18,465 nt of DNA from Kocuria sp. p3-SID1428 (GTDB lineage Bacteria > Actinomycetota > Actinomycetes > Actinomycetales > Micrococcaceae). Positions 7,294-14,205 of this stretch are shown here, in pieces (within the stretch, counting starts at the first letter, position 1; each line of letters starts with the position of its first letter). Where the stretch lies: NCBI RefSeq assembly GCF_025149945.1, contig NZ_JALXVH010000048.1, positions 1 through 18,465 on the forward strand, read 5' to 3'. The notes beneath the pieces are model-generated. The model ran no database searches. It was given only the letters and a program-made list of their open reading frames with translations, and was not told where the DNA came from. The position numbers and the translations under genes are program-made.

Positions 7294-8228
7294 GCGAACA
7301 CCGTCCTCGTGGTCTCGTCGTCTGCGCGGCCGAACCGGCCGCGGGCCCAGTCACCGGCCGCCATGGCCTGCTTGCCCGCCGGCTGCACGCGCAGCAGCTC
7401 GACGGCGTGGGTGCCCGTTCCGCTCAGGACGCGGCCGTCGCGCAGCTGCACCTGCCCCGGGGCCAGGTCGGTGCGCTCGGGCGCCTCGCGCAGGCCACCG
7501 ACGATCTTGAAGCGCTGACCGTCCAGCTCGGTCCACGGACCCGGCTCGGGCGTGGTGCCGCGCACCAGGCGCACGATCTGCGCGGCCGGCCAGTCCCAGT
7601 CGATCCGGCTGTCCGCGGTGGACAGCTTGGGCGCCATGGTGGGCTCGCCCTCCTGCGCGACGGGCTGCTCACCGCGCTCGAGCCGCTGCAGCGCCTCCAG
7701 GAGCAGGGGCGCGGTCTCGTGCGACATGCGCTCGAGCAGGGAGCCGGCCACGTCGTCGTCGCGCAGCCGCGTGACAGCGGTGCCCAGCAGCGGGCCGGTG
7801 TCCATGCCCTCGTCGAGCAGGAAGGCCGAGGCCCCGATCTCTGCATCGCCGTGGATCAGCGAGTGCTGCACCGGTGCGGCGCCGCGCCAGCGCGGCAGCA
7901 GGGAGAAGTGGAGATTGACCCAGCCCAGCGGCAGGGCCTCCAGCGCCGGGCGCTTGAGCAGCGCGCCGTAGGCCACGATCGCCCCGGCCTGCGCTCCGGT
8001 CTCCCGCAGCTGGGCCACGACGTCCTCGTCGACCCTGTTGGCCTTCAGCACGGGCAGCCCGAGCCGCTCGGCGGCGGCGGCCACCGGCGACGGGGTCAGC
8101 ACCTTCTTGCGGCCCACGGGGGCATCGGTGCGGGTGAGCACCGCGGCGATCTCGATCCCCTCGGCCGCGGCCAGGTGCTCGAGCGGAGCCACCGCCGGTT
8201 CCGGGGTTCCTGCGTAGATGATCCTCAC
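7290..8228 (-). CDS. fmt: Methionyl-tRNA formyltransferase
   Basis: A 312-aa enzyme that transfers a formyl group from 10-formyltetrahydrofolate to initiator Met-tRNA. The N-terminal formyltransferase domain shows MRIIYAGTPEPA, the tRNA-contact loop region GRKKVLTPSPV, and the catalytic stretch VNLHFSLLPRWRGAAPVQ (Asn105, His107) with Asp143 in EGMDTGPLL. The C-terminal OB-like domain is about 205-312. The normal family wording is GTPEFA; here it is GTPEPA. The start is GTG at 8228, preceded by GAGGAGG. It begins 9 bp after def, so the two are almost certainly one transcript: one gene formylates initiator tRNA and the other removes the formyl group later. Confidence 0.96.
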   Translation of the reverse strand: MRIIYAGTPEPAVAPLEHLAAAEGIEIAAVLTRTDAPVGRKKVLTPSPVAAAAERLGLPVLKANRVDEDVVAQLRETGAQAGAIVAYGALLKRPALEALPLGWVNLHFSLLPRWRGAAPVQHSLIHGDAEIGASAFLLDEGMDTGPLLGTAVTRLRDDDVAGSLLERMSHETAPLLLEALQRLERGEQPVAQEGEPTMAPKLSTADSRIDWDWPAAQIVRLVRGTTPEPGPWTELDGQRFKIVGGLREAPERTDLAPGQVQLRDGRVLSGTGTHAVELLRVQPAGKQAMAAGDWARGRFGRADDETTRTVFA

Positions 8229-8237
8229 GGTGCCTCC

Positions 8238-8786
8238 TCAGCCTCCGAAGCTCGAGCCCAGGGTGCCGGCGCGCTCGTGGCGCACTTCGGCGACGGTGCG
8301 GTCGTAGTCGCCGGCGCGGATCCGACGCCAGGCCTCGCGGCGCGCCTGCCCCTCCAGGCGGTTGACGTACAGGGTGCCCAGCAGGTGGTCATGCTCGTGC
8401 TGGAAACAGCGCGCCAGCAGGCCCGTCCCCTCCGCCTGCTGGGGATCGCCAAGCTCATCCAGGCCGGTGACCCGGGCCCAGTCCCTGCGCGGGGTGTCGA
8501 AGCCCAGCCCCGGCACGGACAGACAGCCCTCGCCGCCTTCCTGCAGCTGCTCGCCCACCTCGATGCTCGGGTTGATGAAGACCCCCGAGTCCTCCCCGAT
8601 CTCGTAGACGAAGATCTGAAGGCCCACGCCGATCTGCGGAGCCGCCAGGCCCACGCCCTCCACATCGCGCATGGTCTCGAACATGTCGGCCACGAGGGTG
8701 CGCAGGTCGTCGTCGAAGCGCCGGACCGGATCGGCCGCGCTGCGCAGGATCGGATCCCCGATCGTGCGGATCGGACGGACGGACAT
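8238..8786 (-). CDS. def: Peptide deformylase
   Basis: A 182-aa metalloenzyme that removes the formyl group from the N-terminal methionine of new proteins. All three motifs are present: GVGLAAPQIG (44-53), EGCLSVPG with metal-binding Cys88, and QHEHDHL with His130, catalytic Glu131 and His134. I chose the ATG at 8786 because AGGAGG sits 8 nt upstream and the protein then starts at the family N-terminus (MSVRPIRTIGDPILR). The upstream frame extension looks non-coding. It is followed closely by fmt. Confidence 0.97.
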   Translation of the reverse strand: MSVRPIRTIGDPILRSAADPVRRFDDDLRTLVADMFETMRDVEGVGLAAPQIGVGLQIFVYEIGEDSGVFINPSIEVGEQLQEGGEGCLSVPGLGFDTPRRDWARVTGLDELGDPQQAEGTGLLARCFQHEHDHLLGTLYVNRLEGQARREAWRRIRAGDYDRTVAEVRHERAGTLGSSFGG

Positions 8787-8936
8787 GGGCGGTTCCTCCT
8801 GGCTGCGGGTGCTGGATCGGTGGAGCTGGGACGGGTCTGGGGTGCTGCGGCTGATTCGCATCTGCTGCGCGGCGACGGGCGCGGCGCTGCGGCGGGTGCG
8901 CCGCCGCGCCGCCCGCGGCCTCGGCGCCTCGGGCGC

Positions 8937-9779
8937 TCAGGCCGGCGGTGGTGGAACGGGGCGCAGCTGCGCGGGACCTCGATCCAGTCTGGTCTGATGC
9001 CCCCAGAGTCGGCGCAGCGTGCAGAACTTGTGCCAGTGGGCCTCGAGGACCTCGGGGGCGGCCTGCTGCGCGGAGACCTCGGTCTCGCCCACCGCCACGC
9101 CGAGCAGCAGGTCTGCGGCGCCGTGCTTCCAGGGCTCCCACGACCCGGCCTGGGCGTCGACCAGCTGCTCCTCGGCCTTCAGACCGGCCACGAGCTGCGT
9201 GACGACCTTGGCGTCCATGGCCTTCACGCGCCCGGCGCGGTCCGTGCCCTTGGTCTTGTAGTCGATCAGGCAGAGCTTGCCCCCGATGCGGGCCACCAGG
9301 TCCAGCGTTCCGGCGTAGCCCACGCTGGCGTTCCACACGGTGATCTCCGCGGCCAGCGGCTCGGGGCGGTAGAGCTGCCACCACTCGTCGAACCGCTCGG
9401 CGTACGCCCGCTCGCCGTGCGATGCCAGGATCTCCCGCACCTCGTCGACCCGGGACTCCAGGCCCATGGCGCGCAGGGCGGTCTGCTCGGCGTAGTCATG
9501 GACCCGGTCTCCGCGCAGGGCGGCTTCATCGCGATGGCGCTCGGCGGCGCCGGCGGCGTCGCGGGCGATCTGGCGCAGTCTGGGTGCCGAGCCGATGGCT
9601 TGCGGCAGCCGGTCATCCGAGATCACGGCCTGGGCCGCGGACCAGCCGTGCCACCCCCCGAGATCGAGCGCCGCGCAGCTGAGGACCGTGGTGATCGAGG
9701 GGACCTCGGGCTGCCCGGAGTCGCTGCGCGCATACATCCGGCCGTGCTCGGTCTGCTGCGCCAGTCGCGGCTGGGTCAT
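8937..9779 (-). CDS. PD-(D/E)XK nuclease-like protein (RecB/Cas4-type fold)
   Basis: A 280-aa protein with the signature of the PD-(D/E)XK superfamily: His94 in GDRVHDYAE, Glu145 in AAEITVWN, Asp160 in GYAGTLDLVA and Asp173-Tyr-Lys175 in LCLIDYKTKG. This order (H, E, D, DxK) matches RecB-family and phage or Cas4-like exonuclease domains. The usual trailing QxxxY is only partly present (TQLVAG). The C-terminus is Pro/Arg-rich. No cas, recombination or phage genes are nearby. It lies 150 bp upstream of def on the same strand and may be co-transcribed with the translation genes. The ATG at 9779 follows GGAGGGAG. DNA or RNA cleavage is expected from the family, but the substrate and role are unknown. 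Confidence 0.75.
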   Translation of the reverse strand: MTQPRLAQQTEHGRMYARSDSGQPEVPSITTVLSCAALDLGGWHGWSAAQAVISDDRLPQAIGSAPRLRQIARDAAGAAERHRDEAALRGDRVHDYAEQTALRAMGLESRVDEVREILASHGERAYAERFDEWWQLYRPEPLAAEITVWNASVGYAGTLDLVARIGGKLCLIDYKTKGTDRAGRVKAMDAKVVTQLVAGLKAEEQLVDAQAGSWEPWKHGAADLLLGVAVGETEVSAQQAAPEVLEAHWHKFCTLRRLWGHQTRLDRGPAQLRPVPPPPA

Positions 9780-9882
9780 GCGGAGACTCCCTCCTGGGCT
9801 GTCCGTTGTGGACGGTGATCGTCCCCGGGCCGTCGGCGCCGGGGCACGGGGCCCCGAGGATGCAGGACGACGGCCACCATGC

Positions 9883-9919
9883 AGAAGGCCCCGGCCGGTG
9901 GAACCGGACGGGGCCTTCT
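9883..9919 (-). terminator. Terminator of tRNA-Val(CAC)
   Basis: AGAAGGCCCCG and CGGGGCCTTCT form the outer stem, with CCGG pairing CCGG inside and a 5-nt loop. It begins just 3' of the minus-strand tRNA-Val gene. The outer stem is nearly the same as that of the terminator after the other tRNA-Val gene. Confidence 0.75.
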
Positions 9920-9932
9920 GGTCGATCTTCCG

Positions 9933-10004
9933 TGCGCGATACTGGGATCGAACCAGTGACCTCTTCGGTGTGAACGAAGCGCGCTACCGCTGCGCTAATC
10001 GCGC
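9933..10004 (-). tRNA. tRNA-Val (anticodon CAC)
   Basis: A 72-nt cloverleaf. The acceptor GCGCGAT pairs with ATCGCGC, followed by discriminator A. The D arm is GCGC-AGCGGTA-GCGC, the anticodon arm CTTCG-TTCACAC-CGAAG with CAC (reads GUG), and the T arm ACTGG-TTCGATC-CCAGT. CCA is not encoded. It differs from tRNA-Val(GAC) at 10833 by only five bases. Confidence 0.96.
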
Positions 10005-10018
10005 CTTTCGACCTGGAA

Positions 10019-10048
10019 ACCATAGCGCACCCCGAGCCCGCTCGCCAA
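10019..10048 (-). promoter_or_regulatory. Promoter of tRNA-Val(CAC)
   Basis: On the minus strand, -35 TTGGCG (10043-10048) and -10 TATGGT (10019-10024) are separated by 18 nt, placing the transcript start a few bases ahead of the tRNA 5' end at 10004. Confidence 0.6.
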
Positions 10049-10399
10049 TTCGGCCGCGCCGACCCCGGATCAGCCGCCCACAGAGGGAGCACACGACGCG
10101 CGGGTGCGCCATCCATCCCCTCCCTGGTTCCCCGCGGCCAGCACCCGCGATGAACGCCCCACCCGGCAGAACTCCCCGAGTGGCCCATGAGAGTGCGTTC
10201 ACGCCCCTCCGCTCCTCGAGCGGCCTCCTGGAATGCGCTCCACGCCTCAGACGCCCACCACAGGACCACTCGATCGCAGAGGGAACACGGCGGGGCCGTT
10301 CGAGAAGGGAGCGTCGCGCTGTGGAGCCGCGCTCGAGGGACCGTCCAAGGGACTGCGCTCGCGGGATCGGGCGGATCCCCACGAGCCCCGCGGTTCGAT
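10049..10399. other. Non-coding stretch between divergent tRNA genes
   Basis: About 350 bp between the promoters of the divergent tRNA genes. Open frames exist on both strands, as expected at this GC content, but none shows a ribosome binding site plus a recognisable protein. One small hairpin (CCGCTC-CTC-GAGCGG, 10209-10223) is visible. I see no further feature. Confidence 0.5.
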
Positions 10400-10429
10400 T
10401 TGCGCGGCACGATTCAGGTGGCCTAATGT
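10400..10429 (+). promoter_or_regulatory. Distal promoter of the Gly-Cys-Val tRNA cluster
   Basis: -35 TTGCGC (10400-10405) and -10 TAATGT (10424-10429), with an 18-nt spacer, lie about 160 bp ahead of tRNA-Gly. The transcript would have a leader of about 150 nt. Confidence 0.45.
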
Positions 10430-10546
10430 CTACGCCTGTCGGAACGGCGAGCAGGCCGAAGGACGCAGAGCGACAGCTCTGCGGAGCGCGGATGCACGCA
10501 CTGTCCGCAGCCGAGGCACCGGGCGAAAGCACGGAAAAGGCTGTGA

Positions 10547-10552
10547 TACAGT
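10547..10552 (+). promoter_or_regulatory. Proximal -10 box of the tRNA cluster
   Basis: TACAGT fits the actinobacterial TAnnnT -10 pattern and lies 35 bp ahead of tRNA-Gly. No good -35 is present at 16-18 nt upstream. Together with the box at 10424 it may form tandem promoters. Confidence 0.4.
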
Positions 10553-10587
10553 TTCCGATCGAACGTCAGCCGAAAGGCAGATGATTC

Positions 10588-10660
10588 GCGGTTGTAGCTC
10601 AGCTGGTAGAGCATCACCTTGCCATGGTGAGGGTCGCGGGTTCGACTCCCGTCAACCGCT
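10588..10660 (+). tRNA. tRNA-Gly (anticodon GCC)
   Basis: A 73-nt cloverleaf. The acceptor GCGGTTG pairs with CAACCGC, with discriminator T. The D arm is GCTC-AGCTGGTA-GAGC, the anticodon arm TCACC-TTGCCAT-GGTGA with GCC, and the T arm GCGGG-TTCGACT-CCCGT. CCA is not encoded. It is first in a three-tRNA cluster. Confidence 0.97.
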
Positions 10661-10726
10661 CGGAGAGCATCATCTTCGGATGCATGCGATCAATGAGAAG
10701 GCCAGGTCCGCAAGGACACAGGTCCC

Positions 10727-10797
10727 GGTGGGGTGGCCGAGTGGTTAGGCAGCGGCCTGCAAAGCCGTCTACGCGGGTTCGAATCCCGTCTCCACCT
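10727..10797 (+). tRNA. tRNA-Cys (anticodon GCA)
   Basis: A 71-nt cloverleaf. The acceptor GGTGGGG pairs with CTCCACC (one G-U), with discriminator T as usual for Cys. The anticodon loop CTGCAAA contains GCA, flanked by CGGC and GCCG. The T arm is GCGGG-TTCGAAT-CCCGT. CCA is not encoded. It lies 66 bp after tRNA-Gly. Confidence 0.95.
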
Positions 10798-10832
10798 CGG
10801 TTCCCACCCAGCTCGCTCCCCCGGGAGCACGA

Positions 10833-10904
10833 GCGCGATTGGCGCAGCGGTAGCGCGCTTCCCTGACACGGAAGAGGTCACTGGTTCGATCCCAGTATCG
10901 CGCA
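10833..10904 (+). tRNA. tRNA-Val (anticodon GAC)
   Basis: A 72-nt cloverleaf with the same acceptor, D and T arms as tRNA-Val(CAC). The anticodon arm is CTTCC-CTGACAC-GGAAG with GAC (reads GUC and GUU). Discriminator A is followed by an encoded CCA at 10905-10907, unlike the other three tRNAs here. Confidence 0.96.
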
Positions 10905-10912
10905 CCAGCACA

Positions 10913-10946
10913 GAAGGCCCCGACTGAAGCTTCAGTCGGGGCCTTC
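10913..10946 (+). terminator. Terminator of the tRNA cluster
   Basis: A perfect 34-bp palindrome: GAAGGCCCCGACTGAAG followed directly by its complement. It lies 8 bp after tRNA-Val(GAC). The outer stem matches that of the tRNA-Val(CAC) terminator. Confidence 0.85.
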
Positions 10947-10966
10947 GTCGTACCCTCCCTCCCCAC

Positions 10967-11044
10967 CCCACCCCCGCCGAGTGGATACCTAGTTGCGCCA
11001 AGGGGCCAGATCGCGCAACTAGGTATCCACTCGGCGGGGGTGGG
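10967..11044. repeat. 78-bp element with perfect 32-bp inverted arms
   Basis: The arms 10967-10998 and 11013-11044 are exact reverse complements around a 14-nt loop. The inner part reads GTGGATACCTAGTTGCGC, and the outer part is a C-rich run (CCCACCCCCGCC). It contains no ORF. The tRNA cluster already has its own terminator 20 bp upstream, so this is not needed as one. The arm length and AT-containing core suggest a REP- or MITE-like dispersed element, or a bound palindrome. This cannot be proved from one copy. Confidence 0.85.
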
Positions 11045-11135
11045 CGACGCGCCCGGGGACCTCCGATGTTGCGACATGGACCGCGGGCAGTGGAGAGTGG
11101 TCTCGTCAGATGACATCGGACGAGAGGAGACCATC

Positions 11136-11306
11136 ATGGTGGATCTCGGAGGAATGGCAGACAAGGCCAAGCAGGCAGCTTCGGACAACCCCGAGGCCGT
11201 CGACAAGGCTGCTGACACGGCCAACGACAAGACCGGCGGCCAGTACGAGGATCAGATCAACTCCGCCAAGGACAACCTCACTGGCGGCGGCGACGACGAG
11301 AACTGA
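11136..11306 (+). CDS. Small MT0933/Rv0909-like antitoxin-family protein
   Basis: A 56-aa, highly charged protein with the wording of the MT0933-type antitoxin family found in actinobacteria: MADKAKQAASDNPEAVDKAAD, then DKTGGQYEDQINSAKDNL and an acidic tail. In M. tuberculosis Rv0909 is paired with Rv0910, a START-like protein, but no such partner is next to it here: the following gene is a ZapE-type ATPase on the other strand. I chose the ATG at 11136 because AGAGGAG lies 8 nt upstream. The family name does not prove antitoxin activity, and lone copies may do something else. A strong terminator follows. Confidence 0.75.
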   Translation: MVDLGGMADKAKQAASDNPEAVDKAADTANDKTGGQYEDQINSAKDNLTGGGDDEN

Positions 11307-11354
11307 TCCCCGGATCAGCGCTCGGCCGGCCCGAGAGGGTCGGCCCTCGTGCGC

Positions 11355-11389
11355 CTGAGGGGCGGCACCATCACGGTGCCGCCCCTCAG
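11355..11389. terminator. Terminator between the MT0933-like gene and the ZapE-like gene
   Basis: CTGAGGGGCGGCACC and GGTGCCGCCCCTCAG form a perfect 15-bp stem with a 5-nt loop, placed between two convergent genes. A smaller hairpin (CTGATCC-CC-GGATCAG) overlaps the stop of the small gene. Confidence 0.8.
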
Positions 11390-11465
11390 TGCTTCCCGGC
11401 CGTCTCGACCTGGCGCAGTGCCGGAGATCGCCGCAGCCGACGACGTCGGCCGATCCCTCAGCCGC

Positions 11466-12530
11466 TCACAGCGACGGCTTCTCCGGCATCTGCCCCTCGC
11501 GAGCCAGAGCCGTCAGGCGCGAGACGGCGCGCGAGTACTTCTTCTGATAGCCGCCGGCCATCATCTCCGGGGTGAAGATCTGATCGAACGGCACCCCCGA
11601 GCTGATGATCGGCAGGTCGCGGTCGTAGAGGCGATCGGCCATCACCACCAGACGCAGGGCCAGAGCCTGCTCGTCCACCGTGCGCACACCGCGCCACACG
11701 ATGCCGTCTAGGCCTTGGACCATGGCCCGGTAGCGCGAGGGGTGCACGCGGATCAGGTGCTCCAGGATGTCCTCGAAGTCATCGGCGGACACGACCTGAT
11801 CGTCGCCGAAGCGCTCGTCCGCGGCGGCCTCGAGCTGATCGTCGGCCAACGGGGCAGGCGCCTCCGGCAGGCCGCGGTGGCGGTAGTCCTCGCCGTCGAT
11901 GCGCAGGACCTCGAACTGGTCGGAGAGCACCTGGATCTCGCGCTGGAAGTCCTGTGCTGCGAACCGGCCCTCCCCCAGGGATCCGGGCAGCGTGTTGGAG
12001 GTCGCAGCCAGGCGCACGCCCGCATCCGCCAGCTCGCGCATCAGCCGCGACATCAGCACGGTGTCGCCGGGATCGTCGAGCTCGAACTCGTCGATGCACA
12101 CCAGCGCGTAGCCGCTGAGCGCCTCGACCGTCTTGCGGAAGGTCAGCGCACCGACCAGGTTGGTGTACTCCACGAAGGTGCCGAAGGACTTGGGCCCCGG
12201 TGAGGCGTGCCACAGCGAGGCCAGCAGGTGCGTCTTGCCGACGCCGAAGCCGCCGTCCAGGTAGATGCCCTGGGCCGCCGTCTGCTTCTGCCCGCCGCCG
12301 AACATGCGCGAGAAGAAGCCCCCGCCCTTCTTCTCCGAGGGCGCCTTGATCGAGGCGGCGAAGCGCTTGAGCTCCTGGACGGCCTCGGCCTGCGAGGGCT
12401 GGGAGGGGTCCGGGCGGTAGGTGTCGAAGGAGACCTCGCCGAAGCGCTCGGAGGGCCGGAAGCCCTCGAGCAGCTGCTCCGCGGAGACGGACGGGACGCG
12501 CTCGGACAGGCGCTCGATCTTGGGGCTCAC
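11466..12530 (-). CDS. zapE: ZapE/AFG1-family ATPase
   Basis: A 354-aa P-loop ATPase of the ZapE/AFG1 family. In E. coli ZapE is linked to the FtsZ ring; the mitochondrial AFG1 relatives are linked to protein quality control. Visible features are Walker [10 protein letters not shown] (93-101), Walker [12 protein letters not shown] (143-153) and the sensor-like AATSNTLP (175-182). Near the end is the phrase [20 protein letters not shown], where this family normally ends its core. Residues 64-83 are a Lys/Gly/Phe-rich insertion. The start is GTG at 12530 after GAGAGG; the upstream frame extension is not family-like. TAGGCT (12569-12574, minus) is a likely -10 box. It is a single-gene unit, convergent with the small antitoxin-like gene. 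The role in this organism is inferred. Confidence 0.87.
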   Translation of the reverse strand: MSPKIERLSERVPSVSAEQLLEGFRPSERFGEVSFDTYRPDPSQPSQAEAVQELKRFAASIKAPSEKKGGGFFSRMFGGGQKQTAAQGIYLDGGFGVGKTHLLASLWHASPGPKSFGTFVEYTNLVGALTFRKTVEALSGYALVCIDEFELDDPGDTVLMSRLMRELADAGVRLAATSNTLPGSLGEGRFAAQDFQREIQVLSDQFEVLRIDGEDYRHRGLPEAPAPLADDQLEAAADERFGDDQVVSADDFEDILEHLIRVHPSRYRAMVQGLDGIVWRGVRTVDEQALALRLVVMADRLYDRDLPIISSGVPFDQIFTPEMMAGGYQKKYSRAVSRLTALAREGQMPEKPSL

Positions 12531-12648
12531 TGAAGGACCTCTCAGGTACGGCCGACGGGATGCTTCCGAGCCTAACGGCACGCCCGCCGCAGGTTCGCCC
12601 GTCGCGCACACCTCCGGGCGGGCCGGAACCGACGAGCAGGCCCGTGGG

Positions 12649-12654
12649 TACAGT
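12649..12654 (+). promoter_or_regulatory. Probable -10 box of the sulfurtransferase-sufE unit
   Basis: TACAGT fits TAnnnT. GGAACC lies 18 nt upstream (12625-12630) and slightly resembles the -35 of extracytoplasmic-function sigma factors, but no matching -10 for that class is visible. Only the -10 is proposed. Confidence 0.35.
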
Positions 12655-12739
12655 GGGGAGCAGATCCCCGAGCCGGTGTCCGCACCGGCCTGCGGACCCG
12701 CCCCGGGCCCGCCCCTACGACCCCTTCAGGAGGACGCAC

Positions 12740-13651
12740 ATGGCTGTCGATCCCGATACCACCGATCCCAAGTTCGCCGAGTACGCCCACCCCGAGCGCC
12801 TGGTCTCCACCGAGTGGGTGTCCCAGCACCTGGACGACCCGCAGGTCGTCGTCGTGGAGTCGGACGAGGACGTGCTGCTCTACGAGACCGGGCACGTCCC
12901 GGGTGCCGTGAAGGTGGACTGGCACACCGAGCTGAACCAGCAGGACGTGCGCGACTACCTGGGCGGGCAGCAGTTCGCCGAGCTGATGAGCGCCAAGGGC
13001 ATCTCCCGCGAGCACACGATCGTGGTCTACGGCGACAAGTCCAACTGGTGGGCCGCCTACGCCCTGTGGGTGTTCACCCTGTTCGGCCACCAGGACGTTC
13101 GGCTCATGGACGGCGGCCGCGACAAGTGGATCGCCGAGGGCCGGGAGCTGTCCACGGAGACTCCGTCGCGCGAGCGCACGGACTACCCGGTGGTAGAGCG
13201 CGACGACTCCCGCATCCGCGCCTTCCGTCAGGACGTCCTGGACGAGATCGGCCGCACTCCCCTGGTGGATGTCCGCTCGGCCCCCGAGTACACGGGCGAG
13301 CGGACGCACATGGCCGACTACCCGCAGGAGGGCGTGCTGCGCGGCGGCCACATCCCCACCGCGGCCTCCGTCCCGTGGGCGCGCGCGGCCGCCGAGGACT
13401 CGACCTTCAAGACCCGCGCCGAGCTCGAGGCGATCTACCGCGACGAGATCGGACTGGATCCGCAGGGCCCGGTCATCGCCTACTGCCGCATCGGCGAGCG
13501 CTCCTCGCACACCTGGTTCGTGCTCGAGCACCTTCTGGGCTACCCGCAGGTGCGCAACTACGACGGCTCCTGGACCGAGTGGGGCAACTCCGTCGGTCTG
13601 CCCGTGGTGATGGGCGAGGAGCGCGGCGAGGCTCCGGAGGCCCGTCGATGA
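12740..13651 (+). CDS. Thiosulfate/3-mercaptopyruvate-type sulfurtransferase (tandem rhodanese)
   Basis: A 303-aa protein with two rhodanese domains. The N-terminal one (about 20-135) lacks a catalytic Cys and is structural. The C-terminal one (about 165-290) has [24 protein letters not shown] and the active loop [13 protein letters not shown] with Cys249, which carries the persulfide. It moves sulfur from thiosulfate or mercaptopyruvate to an acceptor. The CRIGERSS loop is typical of the actinobacterial SseA/CysA2 group. The ATG at 12740 follows AGGAGGAC. Its stop overlaps the start of sufE as ATGA, so the two are coupled and probably act together in sulfur transfer. Confidence 0.93.
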   Translation: MAVDPDTTDPKFAEYAHPERLVSTEWVSQHLDDPQVVVVESDEDVLLYETGHVPGAVKVDWHTELNQQDVRDYLGGQQFAELMSAKGISREHTIVVYGDKSNWWAAYALWVFTLFGHQDVRLMDGGRDKWIAEGRELSTETPSRERTDYPVVERDDSRIRAFRQDVLDEIGRTPLVDVRSAPEYTGERTHMADYPQEGVLRGGHIPTAASVPWARAAAEDSTFKTRAELEAIYRDEIGLDPQGPVIAYCRIGERSSHTWFVLEHLLGYPQVRNYDGSWTEWGNSVGLPVVMGEERGEAPEARR

Positions 13652-14112
13652 GCGGGGCGGACGCCAACATCCCGGAATCCGTGCAGGAGCTGATCGAGGA
13701 CTTCCACGCCGTGCCGGACGCGGATCGCCTCCAGCTGCTGCTGGAGTTCTCCCGCTCGCTGCCGGAGCTGCCGGAGCGCTACGGGGAGCACCCGGAGCAG
13801 CTCGAGCAGGTCGTGGAGTGCCAGTCGCCGCTGTTCCTGACGGTCGAATGGGACGGCCAGGCCCAGACCGGCGACGACGACACCCCCGTGCGCCTGTTCT
13901 TCTCCGCACCCCAGGAGGCCCCGACGACCCGCGGCTTCGCCTCGATCCTGCACGAGGGCCTCGACGGGCTGCCGGCCGCGCAGATTCGCGATCTGCCCGG
14001 CGATCTCACGGAGCGCTTCGGGCTGACGCACCTGGTCTCGCCGCTGCGCATGCGCGGCATGTCCGCCATGCTGGATCGCATCCGTCGTCAGATCGCGAAC
14101 CTGCCGCGCTGA
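13648..14112 (+). CDS. sufE: SufE-family sulfur acceptor protein
   Basis: A 154-aa SufE-like protein. In known systems SufE takes persulfide sulfur from a cysteine desulfurase and hands it to the iron-sulfur scaffold. Seen here are the N-terminal helix ([20 protein letters not shown]), the Cys motif [10 protein letters not shown] with the acceptor Cys58, and the end [15 protein letters not shown]. The start overlaps the upstream stop as ATGA, so no separate ribosome binding site is needed. The pairing with a rhodanese suggests the rhodanese can feed or receive sulfur from this protein. No SUF cluster is in the window. Confidence 0.92.
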   Translation: MSGADANIPESVQELIEDFHAVPDADRLQLLLEFSRSLPELPERYGEHPEQLEQVVECQSPLFLTVEWDGQAQTGDDDTPVRLFFSAPQEAPTTRGFASILHEGLDGLPAAQIRDLPGDLTERFGLTHLVSPLRMRGMSAMLDRIRRQIANLPR

Positions 14113-14136
14113 GCAGGTCCCTGGGCGGCACACGCA

Positions 14137-14170
14137 GCAGGCCCCGTCGGCCCGTCCCGACGGGGCCTGC
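14137..14170. terminator. Terminator after sufE, shared with the hydrolase gene
   Basis: GCAGGCCCCGTCGG and CCGACGGGGCCTGC make a perfect 14-bp stem with a 6-nt loop between two convergent genes. Confidence 0.8.
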
Positions 14171-14205
14171 GCTGGTCTTCAGCAGGGGCGGCGCCGCAGC
14201 CGGCC

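Noticed and set aside
8937..9779. Cas4 and a CRISPR locus
   Set aside because: The fold is related, but there is no repeat array, no other cas gene, and no cysteine cluster of the Cas4 type at the C-terminus.
9984..10532. A long minus-strand open frame across the tRNA spacer
   Set aside because: It overlaps tRNA-Val(CAC) and its promoter, has no ribosome site, and its composition is that of a random high-GC frame.
12625..12654. An extracytoplasmic-function sigma promoter ahead of the sulfurtransferase
   Set aside because: GGAACC is suggestive, but no matching -10 element lies at the required distance.
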